A DNA stretch of 64,000 nucleotides from Neorhodopirellula pilleata. Lineage in GTDB: Bacteria; Planctomycetota; Planctomycetia; Pirellulales; Pirellulaceae. Shown piece by piece: positions 34,401-36,809 of this stretch. The notes beneath the pieces are model-generated. The model did not search any database. It was given only the letters and a program-made list of their open reading frames with translations, and was not told the origin of the DNA. The position numbers and the translations under genes are program-made. The DNA is taken from assembly GCF_007859915.1 (NCBI RefSeq), contig NZ_SJPM01000001.1, positions 958,986 to 1,022,985 of the forward strand. The letters are read 5' to 3'. Every line of letters starts with the position of its first letter. Within the stretch, counting starts at the first letter, position 1.

Positions 34401-34976
34401 GGTCATCGTGATGTCATGACCCACGATCGTCACGTTGTCGCCGATGTCGATCAAACGTGGCGATTCGATGAAGCCGGAGAAATCGATCGGCGAGTTGCTG
34501 ATCACGGACAAGCCTTCTTCGAACCCTCGCGATTCGAACGTGATGTCGTCGGCCGTTAGACTTGCGTTGTCGCCGACATAGATGCTCTCGGCAATGAGTT
34601 TCAACGATGCCCCCGGCATGTTGATCGTGCCATTGATCTGAATACTGTCGTTACCGAACCCCGCATCGATTTCCAGTTCCCCACTGGTGGGAATTGCGAA
34701 GGTCTTGGTTTCCTTGCTGAACGTGAGCGAGTTGTACGCCTCGGTCAGTTGCAGTTGGCCTCCGACTTGAGTCAGCACCATCGTGTCGTTGCCGGGGGAA
34801 CCGATGTAGTCGGCGGCGAGCAGTTGCCGTTGTTCGAGCGACTCGAAGGTGGAAACCCGTGATCGAATCGTGTTCTTGCGACCTTGTTTTTTGGTCGAGC
34901 GGGACCTTCGCGTTTTGCCCGTCTCGGATTGAGCGGAGCGTCGGCGCAATTGTCGAAGCACGAATTCGATATTCAT
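7410..34976 (-). CDS. Giant secreted RTX/beta-strand-repeat protein with LEPR-XLL motif (9188 aa)
   Basis: A single uninterrupted frame of 27.6 kb, with no stop or frameshift. The N-terminus is basic (residues 1-43) and then carries FESLEQRQLLAA (44-55), a LEPR-XLL-type motif found at the start of very large surface proteins in planctomycetes. In order follow: beta-strand-rich repeats; a block with HG(F/L)xTGDxVxY units (about residues 490-1290); a Lys/Ser-rich patch near 1460; a long array of glycine/alanine-rich repeats of type AIGGSxGVxLAGAGAxxxN (to about 3600); filamentous-haemagglutinin-like segments; Calx-beta/cadherin-like segments (about 6990-7230); RTX nonapeptides GGxGxDxU from about 7455 on; a PKD/Ig-like segment (about 8880-8970); and final RTX units. 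RTX repeats imply calcium binding and type I secretion, so a cell-surface or matrix adhesin or sheath role is likely (inference). No type I secretion genes lie nearby. It is divergent from the halogenase gene. Confidence 0.93.
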   Translation of the reverse strand: MNIEFVLRQLRRRSAQSETGKTRRSRSTKKQGRKNTIRSRVSTFESLEQRQLLAADYIGSPGNDTMVLTQVGGQLQLTEAYNSLTFSKETKTFAIPTSGELEIDAGFGNDSIQINGTINMPGASLKLIAESIYVGDNASLTADDITFESRGFEEGLSVISNSPIDFSGFIESPRLIDIGDNVTIVGHDITMTATRKASLISPKRPFGLDNKNVDIKIGDATITATTVNDVPGNVTITATAEDENLLDELPAWGNNYIGGAMQELAEKYLPNVPLAMMMRSGTTDVDLNSTVINATGSVTIESTTVTDAATQAVAVQDTDDESNSSKFTQITDVANNLSAGYSQATSRSTTTLHNNTLIDAGGDVRIVSSATTNAEITSTTDINTADEDNTDGKSPANTSAMGMSLAVANSTTKAITSLDSTVAIQSGGNVNVNSVGEVNTQATAGVQIYVDGRGGLGIAIGLDDTEIRTVVDGQITARGSSNTLAIDVSAANTGTSDRIVIPNHGLNTGDEVVYLAPEPIEGQPVNSIGGLLGDATYRVIVLNANEFQLVRESAQPIEVDATLVRDNADHSFQKKDAVAFNPSTPGVVDAALNTIKIPSSNVQPGSTIRYRVGGSDEVTFPIDSLQPIGGLQDDTDYIVLTATTVGGDTTVTLAEKATPTVAIDLRDIDGGDGVGVSGHGDAHVFAFDHAEVEFQPTTSNVDSATGEITLPSHGFVDGDEIVYAVDDEVFQETFVRYTFLNQFRTPAVLDDEGTELHAEVIGGLVFDASDTAVVDLADDTIVLENASGLATGQPVLYSSVDPGSAIGGLTHNTTYYAIVDEVGLVRLAADPSDALAGNAIDLDAVGTGTRHTLTPAIVDVTTDTFFIENHGFETGQKVSYLAGDGSPHAGLDDAEDYFVIRLDRGRFRLATGADEATARNNATAGIALNLTGSAFTPNDREGFQTERIVTTFDASLSTPLVNYTDGTHTLPNQLRIPDHGLIDGTTVVYRTGGGPAIGGLTANETYTIETISDDIIRVKEVGGGVVSITAPTELGIDFHAFEIVRGDVDYDDDIIFLSDHGFLTGDQLIYRTSGSGGDSVIGGLVNGRTYEAIAVNGDELQLREVGQTEPISLSIGGAIDQLHTLEKLDGEDGSSILPALTFTPNVVAPAGDLHLVRFDPTVKPIVDAATDAIRLPGHGFVDNQEIIYLAPAGNGIAYIDGVDPFRLTNGTTYYVEYIDENEFGLRLVADGDALDLTGPGVGASHGFESASEVTRADRPIRGLSSGRSYFVNQIDANTITLHETRLQALSAGAIPLNFATATGAVHQFKLDYASGIGVDAKLDATNTVETGTGIGDAPKFNNAATKGRLNRGANFKDSKAKSSGNDSNSREDALRGTGGKINNLFSVAGAFSYAEVDHIVRAIVGENAVLNAGINPDDAGDLAVADVVVNATIEQAYKLKAQGTIISDDGGSKGDDEADTKPKSKTKARTSKRDKDKTFAAGVAIALGYVTNDAQALVQSQGANHAEINSRGDVRVNAAVSYPLLIDPIGLIPFSEEFQAITKIQNAEDFFNINFLEAIRNNLGTDLGLTEIINVWASTQATGAGTVADNNNGVEGAAKLSVTASVAKTDYENIAKAIVHDDVRINQDADYNTTSQSVAVTAETEMTLINVAGVMTLYADPEYLKNAAKKGSFKDAISPVGNRAGTLGLGGSALIQSISNETVALIGENVAVRTGAGGTLSITADEKMFSFDFVQTGGESGKVGISGSVSTLDQTNTTLAQLSDNVDVDGGGIEVLANDDTSHISVVGAVQTAGVAAVGVSVGVQDITRNVSAIIGQSDESNTDPSTLDLDLTGDIDVQATADGSLWTVGMAGTKVAKTQARQGTTKSAGGGSAKNATSRSSGIAIAGDVTINEIDSNVLAAIRTRGQIDTTGDITVLADDTTSISAISGAVAGAKTDAVGVALAGSFANNDLDLNVVADLQNAHVNTADDVTVTANGDASILALTAGISGTKTGSTKPGSGVGVAIAGSFSWNDITGTTSAVISDVDLNATGDVMVDVNDAAEILAISTSVAATIAKTTKGTSVAVAASGVGMINDVDKQTLAEIRANSDIDTTGRVDVLINEQSFIRAYAVGAALSIAGASVGNSVAFTVGVSIAENRIDGSTIARIDQSQIDADDQVNVKATASGGDGTAITLPGSTDEAAAKLDDASSDDDNLEETPLVDENLIDVNDDLSFKQTLIAEIIGSSAANDHTLTLSQLETETIKVVAEEGESDKKQRGLSWLLVDETAGKSYIISRGDTGFTVRGSSISALAVAASLSAAGGKAGIALSGAGASTKNEIMTEVYAGISESVVGVEVDGDLADDDTTTGNVDVIATNDHGIVSTIVAAAASLSKSASSGGSLAIGAAVAENVIGTENSNDHKGSTRAEINLSQVQAEGDVNVRATGSQDISTTVIAAAAAISSAGSTSIGLAGAGASVVNEIYADTTATIRDVDTQINPGNAPDHAFAARDVTVAAQDQSAINAIAGAASLSAAVGGSTAVALSISVGLAKNTIGSQTIATIDDVTMETIVEDYTDQGPADEFGNRPDRTYDYRDYAVQDVTVSATSTGSIDAVAFAAAMAVAIGGSTGVALAGAGADALNQITTQTQALIVDSRISADGKVDLDANASADIDALVLSLAIAASSGGSTGVGAAMGVSLARNLIGYTIDGTAASTYTTASSPTITINQNDTVKIHAGPGAGDVYKYLGATPMAAPPRPGGDTSDESWVARIDFNDQDLWELTNKVDAGAGIEASVTRSAIIASGTLSADAHSTATIHSTTLAIAVAATGGGSAGVGLSGTGVGVYNEVALAIRSGIFGEQAASAVPGYRTPSGKIVAGVTDDSMLGFGGTELPSIHTLSVDLDASDRTVIDAFATAASISFAFGGSAGIGLTIGVSLATNVIENDINANIENLSRGIFTSGRTDVTSTVDTSNVDGNGDPLTEYTHSYRTEPSLEGPATQFPGDVRVSATEDATIDAVSAAAAMSIAIGGSFGGAFSGAGATATNRINNQVLSTIDNSVVTAFGQMIYGDETPVGADPNDPPELAFLGVTPSNVFATATNTSNIDSFVLAISAAISGGTGAAAGSIGVALAKNTIGDSSAPGGSNSHQTMALVTDSNLTAGTNIEILATSDETVRTVTAAGSVAAAIGIGGAASAAGAESITVLSGDTHAGVSRTNLLATDDVIVDATAKSKIDKTEAVGASLAASLGAVSIAVTLVENTIEADVQAWVDGDSGTNPVTPYSVMAFGDLIIQADAAEMSILNVHGVTASVSGGLVAFSGGGLNLDNTINNYVAAHLGGDVVVSVEDKIEVNANETADLEADAVGVTVAVGLGAAIGVALISNTNTSTINASIDPISIHSADLSVLATSDTNVRRTRAVGVSASLVGAQGNDSHVVLNTKVDATVDGGLINVSDSMEVVARSDGRARADADGGAFGAIAVGTMLADIQRGHRTESNVAVPEVLVDIAGGAVITAGSLSLSALSADNLIASTVAAGGGVIAASASESKVISDQETLVQIGENANITAGPMQIVSSNTQLGNSFADAYSIALGTGAGAGTLTRMTGDANVNIGTNANVRAASLSIGANNTVQKSDGENNTPNLRSGSVGLASATVLVSNTEIGTSSNPLDANIDVSSGATIEVNGGTLDNPGKLEIEATTNGEAFDSVRIEAVSGFGLTTAISNITSHTNANVNFDTAEIINRRGDVHVATVSDIGLFPSANLFAAGVHVAAGADANANANVDTSVNVTDSLVRGAEIRLQAGRSNFQVPNLVSLFSNVEVTTASLGPSIAVGTPDANINMTTVVDINRDSRIEGFKDVVLIAERSDGIPLRAETDGMVLSLSAVPYGYEVPSNVRINHHNQVIVSDGSVPGNDASKITAGIFNKSVLAIRSVAKDLADHGFDVSGRLGLADPQLAGTDQDPGLISSQADYDFAAAITLPLDPQVNYHFAPLNVDQIAVDVSLGTVVKLVQFNGENAFAGGTLGGHYEFILKDNEGNPLPLLESEQVVLQDEDFSNTLRWTPISEAEYNTKALNASSFDSDQTLRFESDLNGKFYVIKNPDVPLPKLSYRNVGTLLVEQRNQVMEWMASHSNNAEAIARYQVQLEQINRTLADLGLLETYTIVGVGEVTSVRDELDAMFLDLPDVFAAPGSIFIEADAYTATADYEPRKDSGIRIVNNTPFIPVVGDVVVRDNRRVMVVDDELKQFTPGNVYFNNVLASGSEDGDGFGTGTISVVNKVISPEDADLLSPTNDVNVATNEAISFSAPDDLYINGSIINENGTVLVSNADGSIHVSGEIRGSSVTVNAGNDFNLNSQDWLHTNRDPRQYMNYQYFRSSVYNDAGNTRSRVFTDGADAVIPPFEFARVFVYPEHIRNNRFFQIFWSPQRLYQTRFVIRPVAGAGQSLASNIARDEAAITAQGAITITARYLNVNGLIQSGVDTIKLNIDENFRSNVTTDSLTDSEGRPLPGIRFTDNDSEVSVPVDGYFDATKNAIVVNRIAPTGGRITLAGQLMSTGNGRLVAAHGHASVQIDNDSPYSIIVNEIDTTTDRTGEIILVDSSTLRKTIYSMIDGAMHAEHFTGVLESGTAGAAGVDALARINYTSASTRTPDDPSTSAGDVNTATQMWYVPGRFDQFNIGEVPNLQYVWIEGQDKTKVSVRKFEKKSFNLFGDNSFGDMLVKDSSYKWEVYNFRDSQPVLKSESVLRPGDPGYVNAALNRAYTVTYTQEFDTTVDIDATNIVYDAVNGLVNGQPTRFYRYKGAATELVLANQNFGDAGLWDDVSSTPPSRNAAGLFPTNVVGSDFANQSERRRRWTTGGGWLRKKTIHTEVTTITGLTDYYTQTLKADHAISISFIGGATHSNVSIDSVGDIILQGDISLPRNLDSNGNPLPNAGNTVVLHSDGDIVGADTIGFFGVTPELHSGGDINVNVETNNGPITVSAGGTVRIDGITNTTTAQKQTSFSYNDQSLASPGDNTIGPNPPTDPNAVGGPSGEPLPMMGFSAFFDPMSGSSVVVEEDPGVITIDRIDADGDVFITAANGVVVKPDAEREPSVFGADSWHVRGDKVEIRTRIGGIGSATDPVRIDSNRFGDQAGVADTGGLAAFAETDIYIQETAGDLILSSPEYYNSQIEPGQPIEELVGIAVRSLTGGVFLATNNGDIRDGIVETFAGPTPEEIAELDEQLAITGRNARDTVEQSMINDQSRLTNNYHRYWRETQRQIVDGVASTINGLAGIDLATSTITTGTPHGLETGDEISLSFASGFVGDVGPNAGIADSVTLDPIDWTLQSVIVEDNDPASPQNVLLQTGNVITNQAGEQYQYIGENAINVNVHEIDFTDEDNYVEIRVQTNTSEMRFGESLQILPGDFVTNDGGELRQYLGERPMQLGVSDGQIFYVVKDSDTSFRLATSRADAAIIPTHFDADYDFMDPDNPDPPIYRRGALVDFYNSPGDLSPLSFVTFDYTTDAGPAPDGHDPNEDFDLTAAEIGVTYDPNKVILIPEVNPEGVGGLPDDRQTRREDRVIPQDRFASPLSGTLTRALFPLVDQINNGSAAATGETLNIQANVIELHICDTDDAVNPPTGRLGQLSEVRSFDLENGLALPSELDFMDTQDPPQLLAAEYQDAVDLWTENRSFLSRTQVDDIIGVHYVTYEYLGDTVSTYDFDNDDFSDAGKWRRIVLRNIVDTNDDGVTENISSVTLAHGDHVLNEDDPDNYGVFEFIGVADGDPAVVVELSSEDFNDTSRWTLRTPDVETKNFTTTPVTPNFDNRLDTASIVRHSQIVRMQTDLDDDGTVQFYRFLVLDTETDTTGMTPGEAQETRENYSERIEFATEDFSDTDRWEAISSVITTPFAQDMSAGAWVADNRTPERMTAQIVDDVNVETITVTVDSDATTGNILVLAEGDVALYGTNDLYVQQIHTGGNVRVSSDDGLIDNLHGDAAVIAGGDVSISAVNLRTTAGENDPFRVLVSTLGELSGSVDGAFRVIQGSGSETINGTLFNFNDLTVSRAFSNSLIDITVTDGDLTIGKLESNDAVRLVATGSLFEQFGNGQPTDWNVKSDTIELLIGGNVGTALAPVDFRVSDNIFGDVQGNVYVRNDIATQIGRLNIDGTIAQFDILGELKLVELLANSATTTLLTQGSVIDGRLLNTDDDLAGDPHVQTRHLVIDTRGVANSTIGTAIKPILIDTSYTADINTPVPGSVNAEAESSIWLTETTGDMLIDTITSLNANVTLVGVGGLLDVNDDSLINVTGNTVNLTAGDGDGNSGSIGTSSNDLEINSRATYNVVVDVTRPDTDPVPADPTERLNASATDGIYVSDIAGSLVIGTIVNTDGGDVRITLPDLASTGQDLLIDTQSSITVDVADGAPDTEGNLILHVGDDVMIRTSGGPNDHPTIDVHREVEIRADYNDIDHADVDVRDIDDNTGALVYVLSNIAAPITRIFGGKDEDTMFIEHLATNRYYIDGRGRTDVINITLDGEGDERISVDDTGDADDGADRILVLGTAERDLFLLRTNFLALLQEDPTEPDDQDGLKSTYERIDYTDAINGRLRVNSLGGNDSFVSDDNSVITTLDGGEGDDSFQIGQVFGFDPDVSGDLGPDDSIGTQQLANGSFLSYGISMPMVIYGGNGADLFTVFSNKAAIRLEGEGGNDKFLIRAFLIEGKTTVEGGEGDDEIEYNINAPVSINGGDGTDTVTAVGTEGPDSFVLTEDGVFGAGLNVTVDGVEEAIEVDGLEGDDTFYVLGTRAGVSYTIIGGLGSDTITIGGDVVTDIVSTDNRGNSAVINHSSESDVDEEYDGAIVPGVNVTVAGSGGGSGVTASTVAGAITITQSGGSTVVIEDSLTPADAIDSYTIQMVIDRQKTGVGAYDYRNQFVYVTISAAVASTGNRDEQGRQGESLEISTDGGTTWVPSAVVVFDGSSDGTWKATHEVLVRGKSDLAIEGERLSQISHSVLSTHPDFFRMPLQDVQVKVFDNDIGGLIIQETVDTTVLEGDATTRIDDTYTVQLTTEPQRPDLLAPEGPGNSSEVTIELGQDGSELEFFDSLGNPITTLTFDASNWNTPQVVTVRANNDGVKENFMTRVVTHTIQSGPAEYLLNTTGPTVNVDIHDDETAGAFIEQSDGETIVSKNGDVTDSYTIRLTKAPEIPAGGVATDAIVRIPLLQDGQTILTSNAVPSRIIAGVDGGPDYIEFDATNWWLPVTVDVAADPTFQPVGQPTKQFAYAGHLLSAMQGPITIRGGQGSSGNQVITVAIMLPGETAGVLPDQEDPTNENVQTDTLLVFNDGSVTDDTVDMSAGRISGLGMGTQVVVVEGEGGDPDTIVPAGISYVDLEVVEVMLGSGDDTINITSTTPGTMTVVHGGGNTNDGVRGGDIFNVTQATIDDVLQPLGVDGDLLIENDVDAPLILLGDTFQDGFRYTGIAGIGSGNSIAYDHYGDDVFNITSTFGVTVYGGLGDDTIDGGDGDDLLLGGGGNDTIFGRGGDDQIMGDSGLNADLTTRFDRALKVLDIVVAPVVLTTEQEDAFRSIEVGGLSYAVNYDSITGGDDNLFGNDGNDLIFGDHGSITKEAVIAATGTDTPETDDDAPEVLAMLLLTNRAVVTAQSESTDVGGDDQITGDDGDDRIFGGFGTDYINHSRDEQVLNPESGSDILVGDNGRLRFFHADGLAVGLGLGILELAETIDWQNGGQDFITAGVGRKIILGGAGGDRLLAGSDTVADLILGDEGVANFDTTTGIITDVQTTVHDQGGDDTITAGNSTNILLGGFGADNITGGDARDVILGDNGIANFNATGDLIFIETTATAIGGNDMIVAGGGDDVVLGGAADDTINGNAGLDVLLGDNGSIDYRLDGDLSTLDQIITIDPTIGGADIIYGGEDNDTIIGGSFNDTLHGNEGHDIILGDHAEVDFRRPVDRRVISRFITSADGGGDDVINGDEGDDFVFGGQGYDIINGGIGQDDLVGGHNVPFGDDTNDLIHGDDDEDVILGDNGLIERTLLSVQLGTWETYMAPFETIVIREINAYDDRDGIGGDDELYGDGAQDILIGQRGNDTIHGGDESDEIIGGIGNDTLHGEAGQDFILGDAGQILRAFHGPDSAQPEGTPRLNADGVWHRDMVTEQIGTVTNIIPIDPVNLNNPPADLAAQLLAADRILFAGVHLPAATGLGQKSNDPQTGLWQTVAILVDLLDANDDIVNGGDGNDVIIGDRGNDTLGGDAGDDVVIGDQGVNLPSAWTDLPQMLDTIRLIGVDALADDWTGLRLDLHPDGHVVAAEMVARVGGFVSEPPRWDRVSSLNPVLESLANEDAILTEDGFRLAPSLLALPHFFGHAGELQGNDSLNGGDDDDLLFGDNLLISNELRTGLPTLDATIDSVENAMATIMTALDAMAMDHQLVRKQINGDDIGANEIRIGADTISGGDGNDLIAGDDGVYRLPRITSPSDDALALQRYFADLETLAVDAIGLMGVAHLGVIDVLIDDARTTRPSLPVLSGNSIEHVYLHLLNLNEDDLFGDEGNDTIVGGNATMIAPIVNGNASDLPSTPVDLGLTVAETDLLNDALRTAGIANEAALAARRDARVIDVVRQLSLRPTLDRIAFVPRVNRQWDLDELHGGDGNDSMIGDDGYLVTPLVSTTPTTPLETRELERHLRALLTELSVEERLATTARYEADATTARLRSEIGDTMLPAKRHGEIDSVFDLNNDELDGDEGNDVMLGDHGSIVSPLFADAPTVYQTLDGVEFETGFRDDSLRRLLDQPVFAKVTVITNEDELDGGDGADELLGQTGDDQLNGRDGADILRGGNGDDDIRSVTAEDRAYDDGADEPRGYLDDELGDRRFTGSSAVEQRLFLDAAVGSVDASAWSIGDNAGTTPEDTGNVDPPTPVARTIVLDPPTTIGVVGQVTELFVSVTDLPISATATFVWEVTDADGKVIAGGSGDTFRFTPPSAGTFNVSVAMTDNEHGFANATLPLTFGSASLVDDPANVGMRILIIGGTDQADDIRLVALRGAPNRVEVHVRNDFNQWTRTTYDNISRIEVYGGDGDDDISTDRQLMIPVRLYGGNGDDKLTGGGANDYLQGDAGADRLLGNNGNDILIGGLGTDRLTGGDDDDLLIGDELTPDPGKTDVDSLLTRWSGSTDSVADRLADLIADLSASIQGDGAKDRLDGGRGVDAFFSESDDYLLVRRREGDEQYLF
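7650..12612 (-). repeat. RTX (haemolysin-type) calcium-binding repeat array inside the giant gene
   Basis: The encoded protein runs through dozens of GGxGxDxUx nonapeptides, for example GGLGDDTIDGGDGDDLLLGG near 12.6 kb and GGDDDDLLIGDE near 7.65 kb. They are interrupted by less regular linkers and a PKD-like insert (about 8.07-8.33 kb). In parts they are organised in superrepeats of about 60 residues that end in (I/L)LGD(N/E/H)G. RTX turns bind Ca2+ and fold as parallel beta-rolls after secretion. Confidence 0.9.
24200..30930 (-). repeat. Glycine/alanine-rich imperfect repeat array inside the giant gene
   Basis: Across about 6.7 kb the protein alternates hydrophobic small-residue runs (for example AAISFAFGGSAGIGLTIGVS and ASLSAAVGGSTAVALSISVG) with NxIGxxTxAxI and VxVxATxxxxIxA strands, at a period of very roughly 55-110 residues. 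Boundaries are approximate. The pattern resembles long beta-solenoid adhesins. Confidence 0.65.
31140..33500 (-). repeat. HG(F/L)xTGDxVxY repeat block inside the giant gene
   Basis: Six copies of a unit with HG(F/L)xxGxxxxY followed by IGGLxxxxxYxVxxxxxxxxxLxxx are readable: NHGLNTGDEVVYLAP, SHGFVDGDEIVYAV, NHGFETGQKVSYLAG, DHGLIDGTTVVYRTG, DHGFLTGDQLIYRTS and GHGFVDNQEIIYLAP. Two more are degenerate (ASGLATGQPVLYSS and SSNVQPGSTIRYRVG). Each unit is roughly 70-130 residues. A further isolated copy (PHGLETGDEISLSF) lies near 19.19 kb. Confidence 0.75.
34812..34847 (-). other. LEPR-XLL-type N-terminal motif of the giant protein
   Basis: Residues 44-55 read FESLEQRQLLAA, matching the LE-x-R-x-LL-x-A pattern found once, near the N-terminus, in many very large planctomycete surface proteins. 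Its role in export or processing is presumed, not proven. No classical signal peptide precedes it. Confidence 0.7.
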
Positions 34977-35013
34977 CGGCGATTCCCAATTCCATTCGGG
35001 GTCTTTCGGGTCT

Positions 35014-35050
35014 CAACGCCTTCCTGGCGTTGCCGCTTCGGTCGAAGCGG
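35014..35050 (-). promoter_or_regulatory. Two adjacent stem-loops in the leader of the giant gene
   Basis: CAACGCC (35014-35020) pairs with GGCGTTG (35026-35032) around a five-base loop, and CCGCTTCG (35033-35040) pairs with CGAAGCGG (35043-35050) around a two-base loop. The two perfect hairpins touch each other and lie 38-74 bases before the start codon of the 27.6-kb gene. They could shape mRNA stability or translation. No riboswitch class is recognised. Confidence 0.4.
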
Positions 35051-35219
35051 TCTCCAACTTGAGTCAAAAGCGGGATTTTGAGACAAGTCAGTGGGTGGGT
35101 GTTAATTAGTCAATTGCGCCACACGCCGCCAGATGTTTCACGGGGCGTTTCAGGTACGTTTTCGAAATAGTTTCACATCGGTATTTCATTCCGACGCGGC
35201 GTTTTGCTACTTCCGCAAC

Positions 35220-36809
35220 ATGACACCTCCAATCCCCCCCGAAACGCATGTTTTTTTCGATCGCGCCGGCGACTGCCACATCGGCATCGTGGGTGGCGGG
35301 ACGGCGGGATGGATGAGTGCCGCGACGCTCAAACGGCGGCTCGGGTGCCGCGTTACCGTCGTCGAATCGAGTCAAATTCCCAGCATCGGCGTCGGCGAAG
35401 CCACGATCCCGGCGATGATCGACTGGCTGCACAACATGGGCATCGACGAAGACGAATTTATGCGTCGAACCGGTGCCACCTTCAAGCTAGGGATCCGTTT
35501 CGACGATTGGGTCGAGCCGCAACATCGTTACTGGCATCCGTTTGGAAACTGCGGCGGGACGATCGACGGACTTGATTTGGTTCATCATTGGAACCACGCC
35601 AAACAGGCCGGTTGGATCGCGCCGTCGGTCGCCTACACGGATTTCAGTCTGCAGACGAGAATGTGCGAGCAAGCACGCGGGCCGCGCGATCAAACCGGCC
35701 GCTGTGTGCTCGACAACTACGCCTATCATTTGGATGCCGGTCGGCTTGCGGTGTTCTTGCGTGAGATCGCCTTGGCCGAAGGCGTCGAGCATCGAGTCGG
35801 TGACGTCGTCGGGGCACGTTGTGATCGAGACGGAAACTTGAACGAAGTCTTCGTTGAGAATCAAGCGTCCTTGGTGGCCGATCTGTACATCGATTGCAGC
35901 GGGTTCGCGAGCGTCCTGATCGATCGAGCGATGCACTCGGGTTGGACGGATTGGTCGTCGCAATTGCTCTGCGACCGAGCGGTCGTGTGTCGCAAGCGAC
36001 CTGATTTCGATTCGACATCACCGCTTCGTCCGTACACGATCAGCACTGGCATGAACGCCGGTTGGTCGTGGCAAATTCCGCTACAAGAAAACACAGGTTG
36101 CGGTTACGTTTACTCGTCGGCGCACATCGGCGACGACGATGCACGTCAAGAACTCAGTCGACTGATCGGCGTTGACGAAGACGATACGGACTTCCGCACG
36201 TTGGGCATGCGAGTCGGGATGCGGCCGAATGGTTGGGTTGGCAACTGCGTCGCGATCGGGCTTTCCTCGGGCTTCATCGAACCACTCGAATCGACCGGCA
36301 TTTTCTTAGTTCAACGCGCCTTGGACGAACTCGTCGAGTGCGGCCGTGCGGAATTATTCAATGCCCGCATGAACGAGGTCTATTGCCAAACACGAGACTT
36401 TGTCTTGATGCACTACGTCGTCTCAAGGCGCCGCGATACCGCGTTCTGGCGAGACGCCGCGACCGTCGAGTTGCCCTCATCACTGGCTCGTTTGCTGGAA
36501 GTTTACCAGCGTGAGGGCCATGTCTTGCTACCCGATCACGCCCCCACGTTTGCCGAAGCGAACCATCACTTCATCTTAACGCCGGCGGGGATCACGCCGG
36601 GACGTCGTTTCGCGAACTGCGACATGTCGCAACCCGAGATGCGTGAGGTAACGACCGAGATACTGGAATCGGTCGTCCAACAACACCATCAACTGGTCGC
36701 CAAGTTTGCCTCGCACCGGCGTTGCCTGGAATTGATCACCGAACCACCACCTCCGCTCCCACCTCAGGGGCTTTCGCCCTTTCTCGCCGTAGAGATCCTA
36801 TGCTCATGA
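35220..36809 (+). CDS. Flavin-dependent tryptophan-halogenase-like protein
   Basis: A member of the tryptophan 7-halogenase family, which uses reduced FAD, O2 and halide to halogenate aromatic substrates. Visible are the FAD dinucleotide fold IGIVGGGTAGWMSAATLKRR with the family GGGTAGW, the PSIGVGEATIP strand, the region of the catalytic lysine TFKLGIRFDDW, and the halogenase signature WxWxIP in AGWSWQIPL. Near the end, GLSSGFIEPLESTGIFLVQ is also typical. With ATG 35220 (MTPPIPPETH) the protein is 529 residues, the normal size. The frame extends to ATG 35133, but that adds 29 residues with no family character. Its 3' end overlaps the start of the outer-membrane protein gene. The substrate is unknown; planctomycete homologues are largely uncharacterised. 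Confidence 0.88.
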   Translation: MTPPIPPETHVFFDRAGDCHIGIVGGGTAGWMSAATLKRRLGCRVTVVESSQIPSIGVGEATIPAMIDWLHNMGIDEDEFMRRTGATFKLGIRFDDWVEPQHRYWHPFGNCGGTIDGLDLVHHWNHAKQAGWIAPSVAYTDFSLQTRMCEQARGPRDQTGRCVLDNYAYHLDAGRLAVFLREIALAEGVEHRVGDVVGARCDRDGNLNEVFVENQASLVADLYIDCSGFASVLIDRAMHSGWTDWSSQLLCDRAVVCRKRPDFDSTSPLRPYTISTGMNAGWSWQIPLQENTGCGYVYSSAHIGDDDARQELSRLIGVDEDDTDFRTLGMRVGMRPNGWVGNCVAIGLSSGFIEPLESTGIFLVQRALDELVECGRAELFNARMNEVYCQTRDFVLMHYVVSRRRDTAFWRDAATVELPSSLARLLEVYQREGHVLLPDHAPTFAEANHHFILTPAGITPGRRFANCDMSQPEMREVTTEILESVVQQHHQLVAKFASHRRCLELITEPPPPLPPQGLSPFLAVEILCS

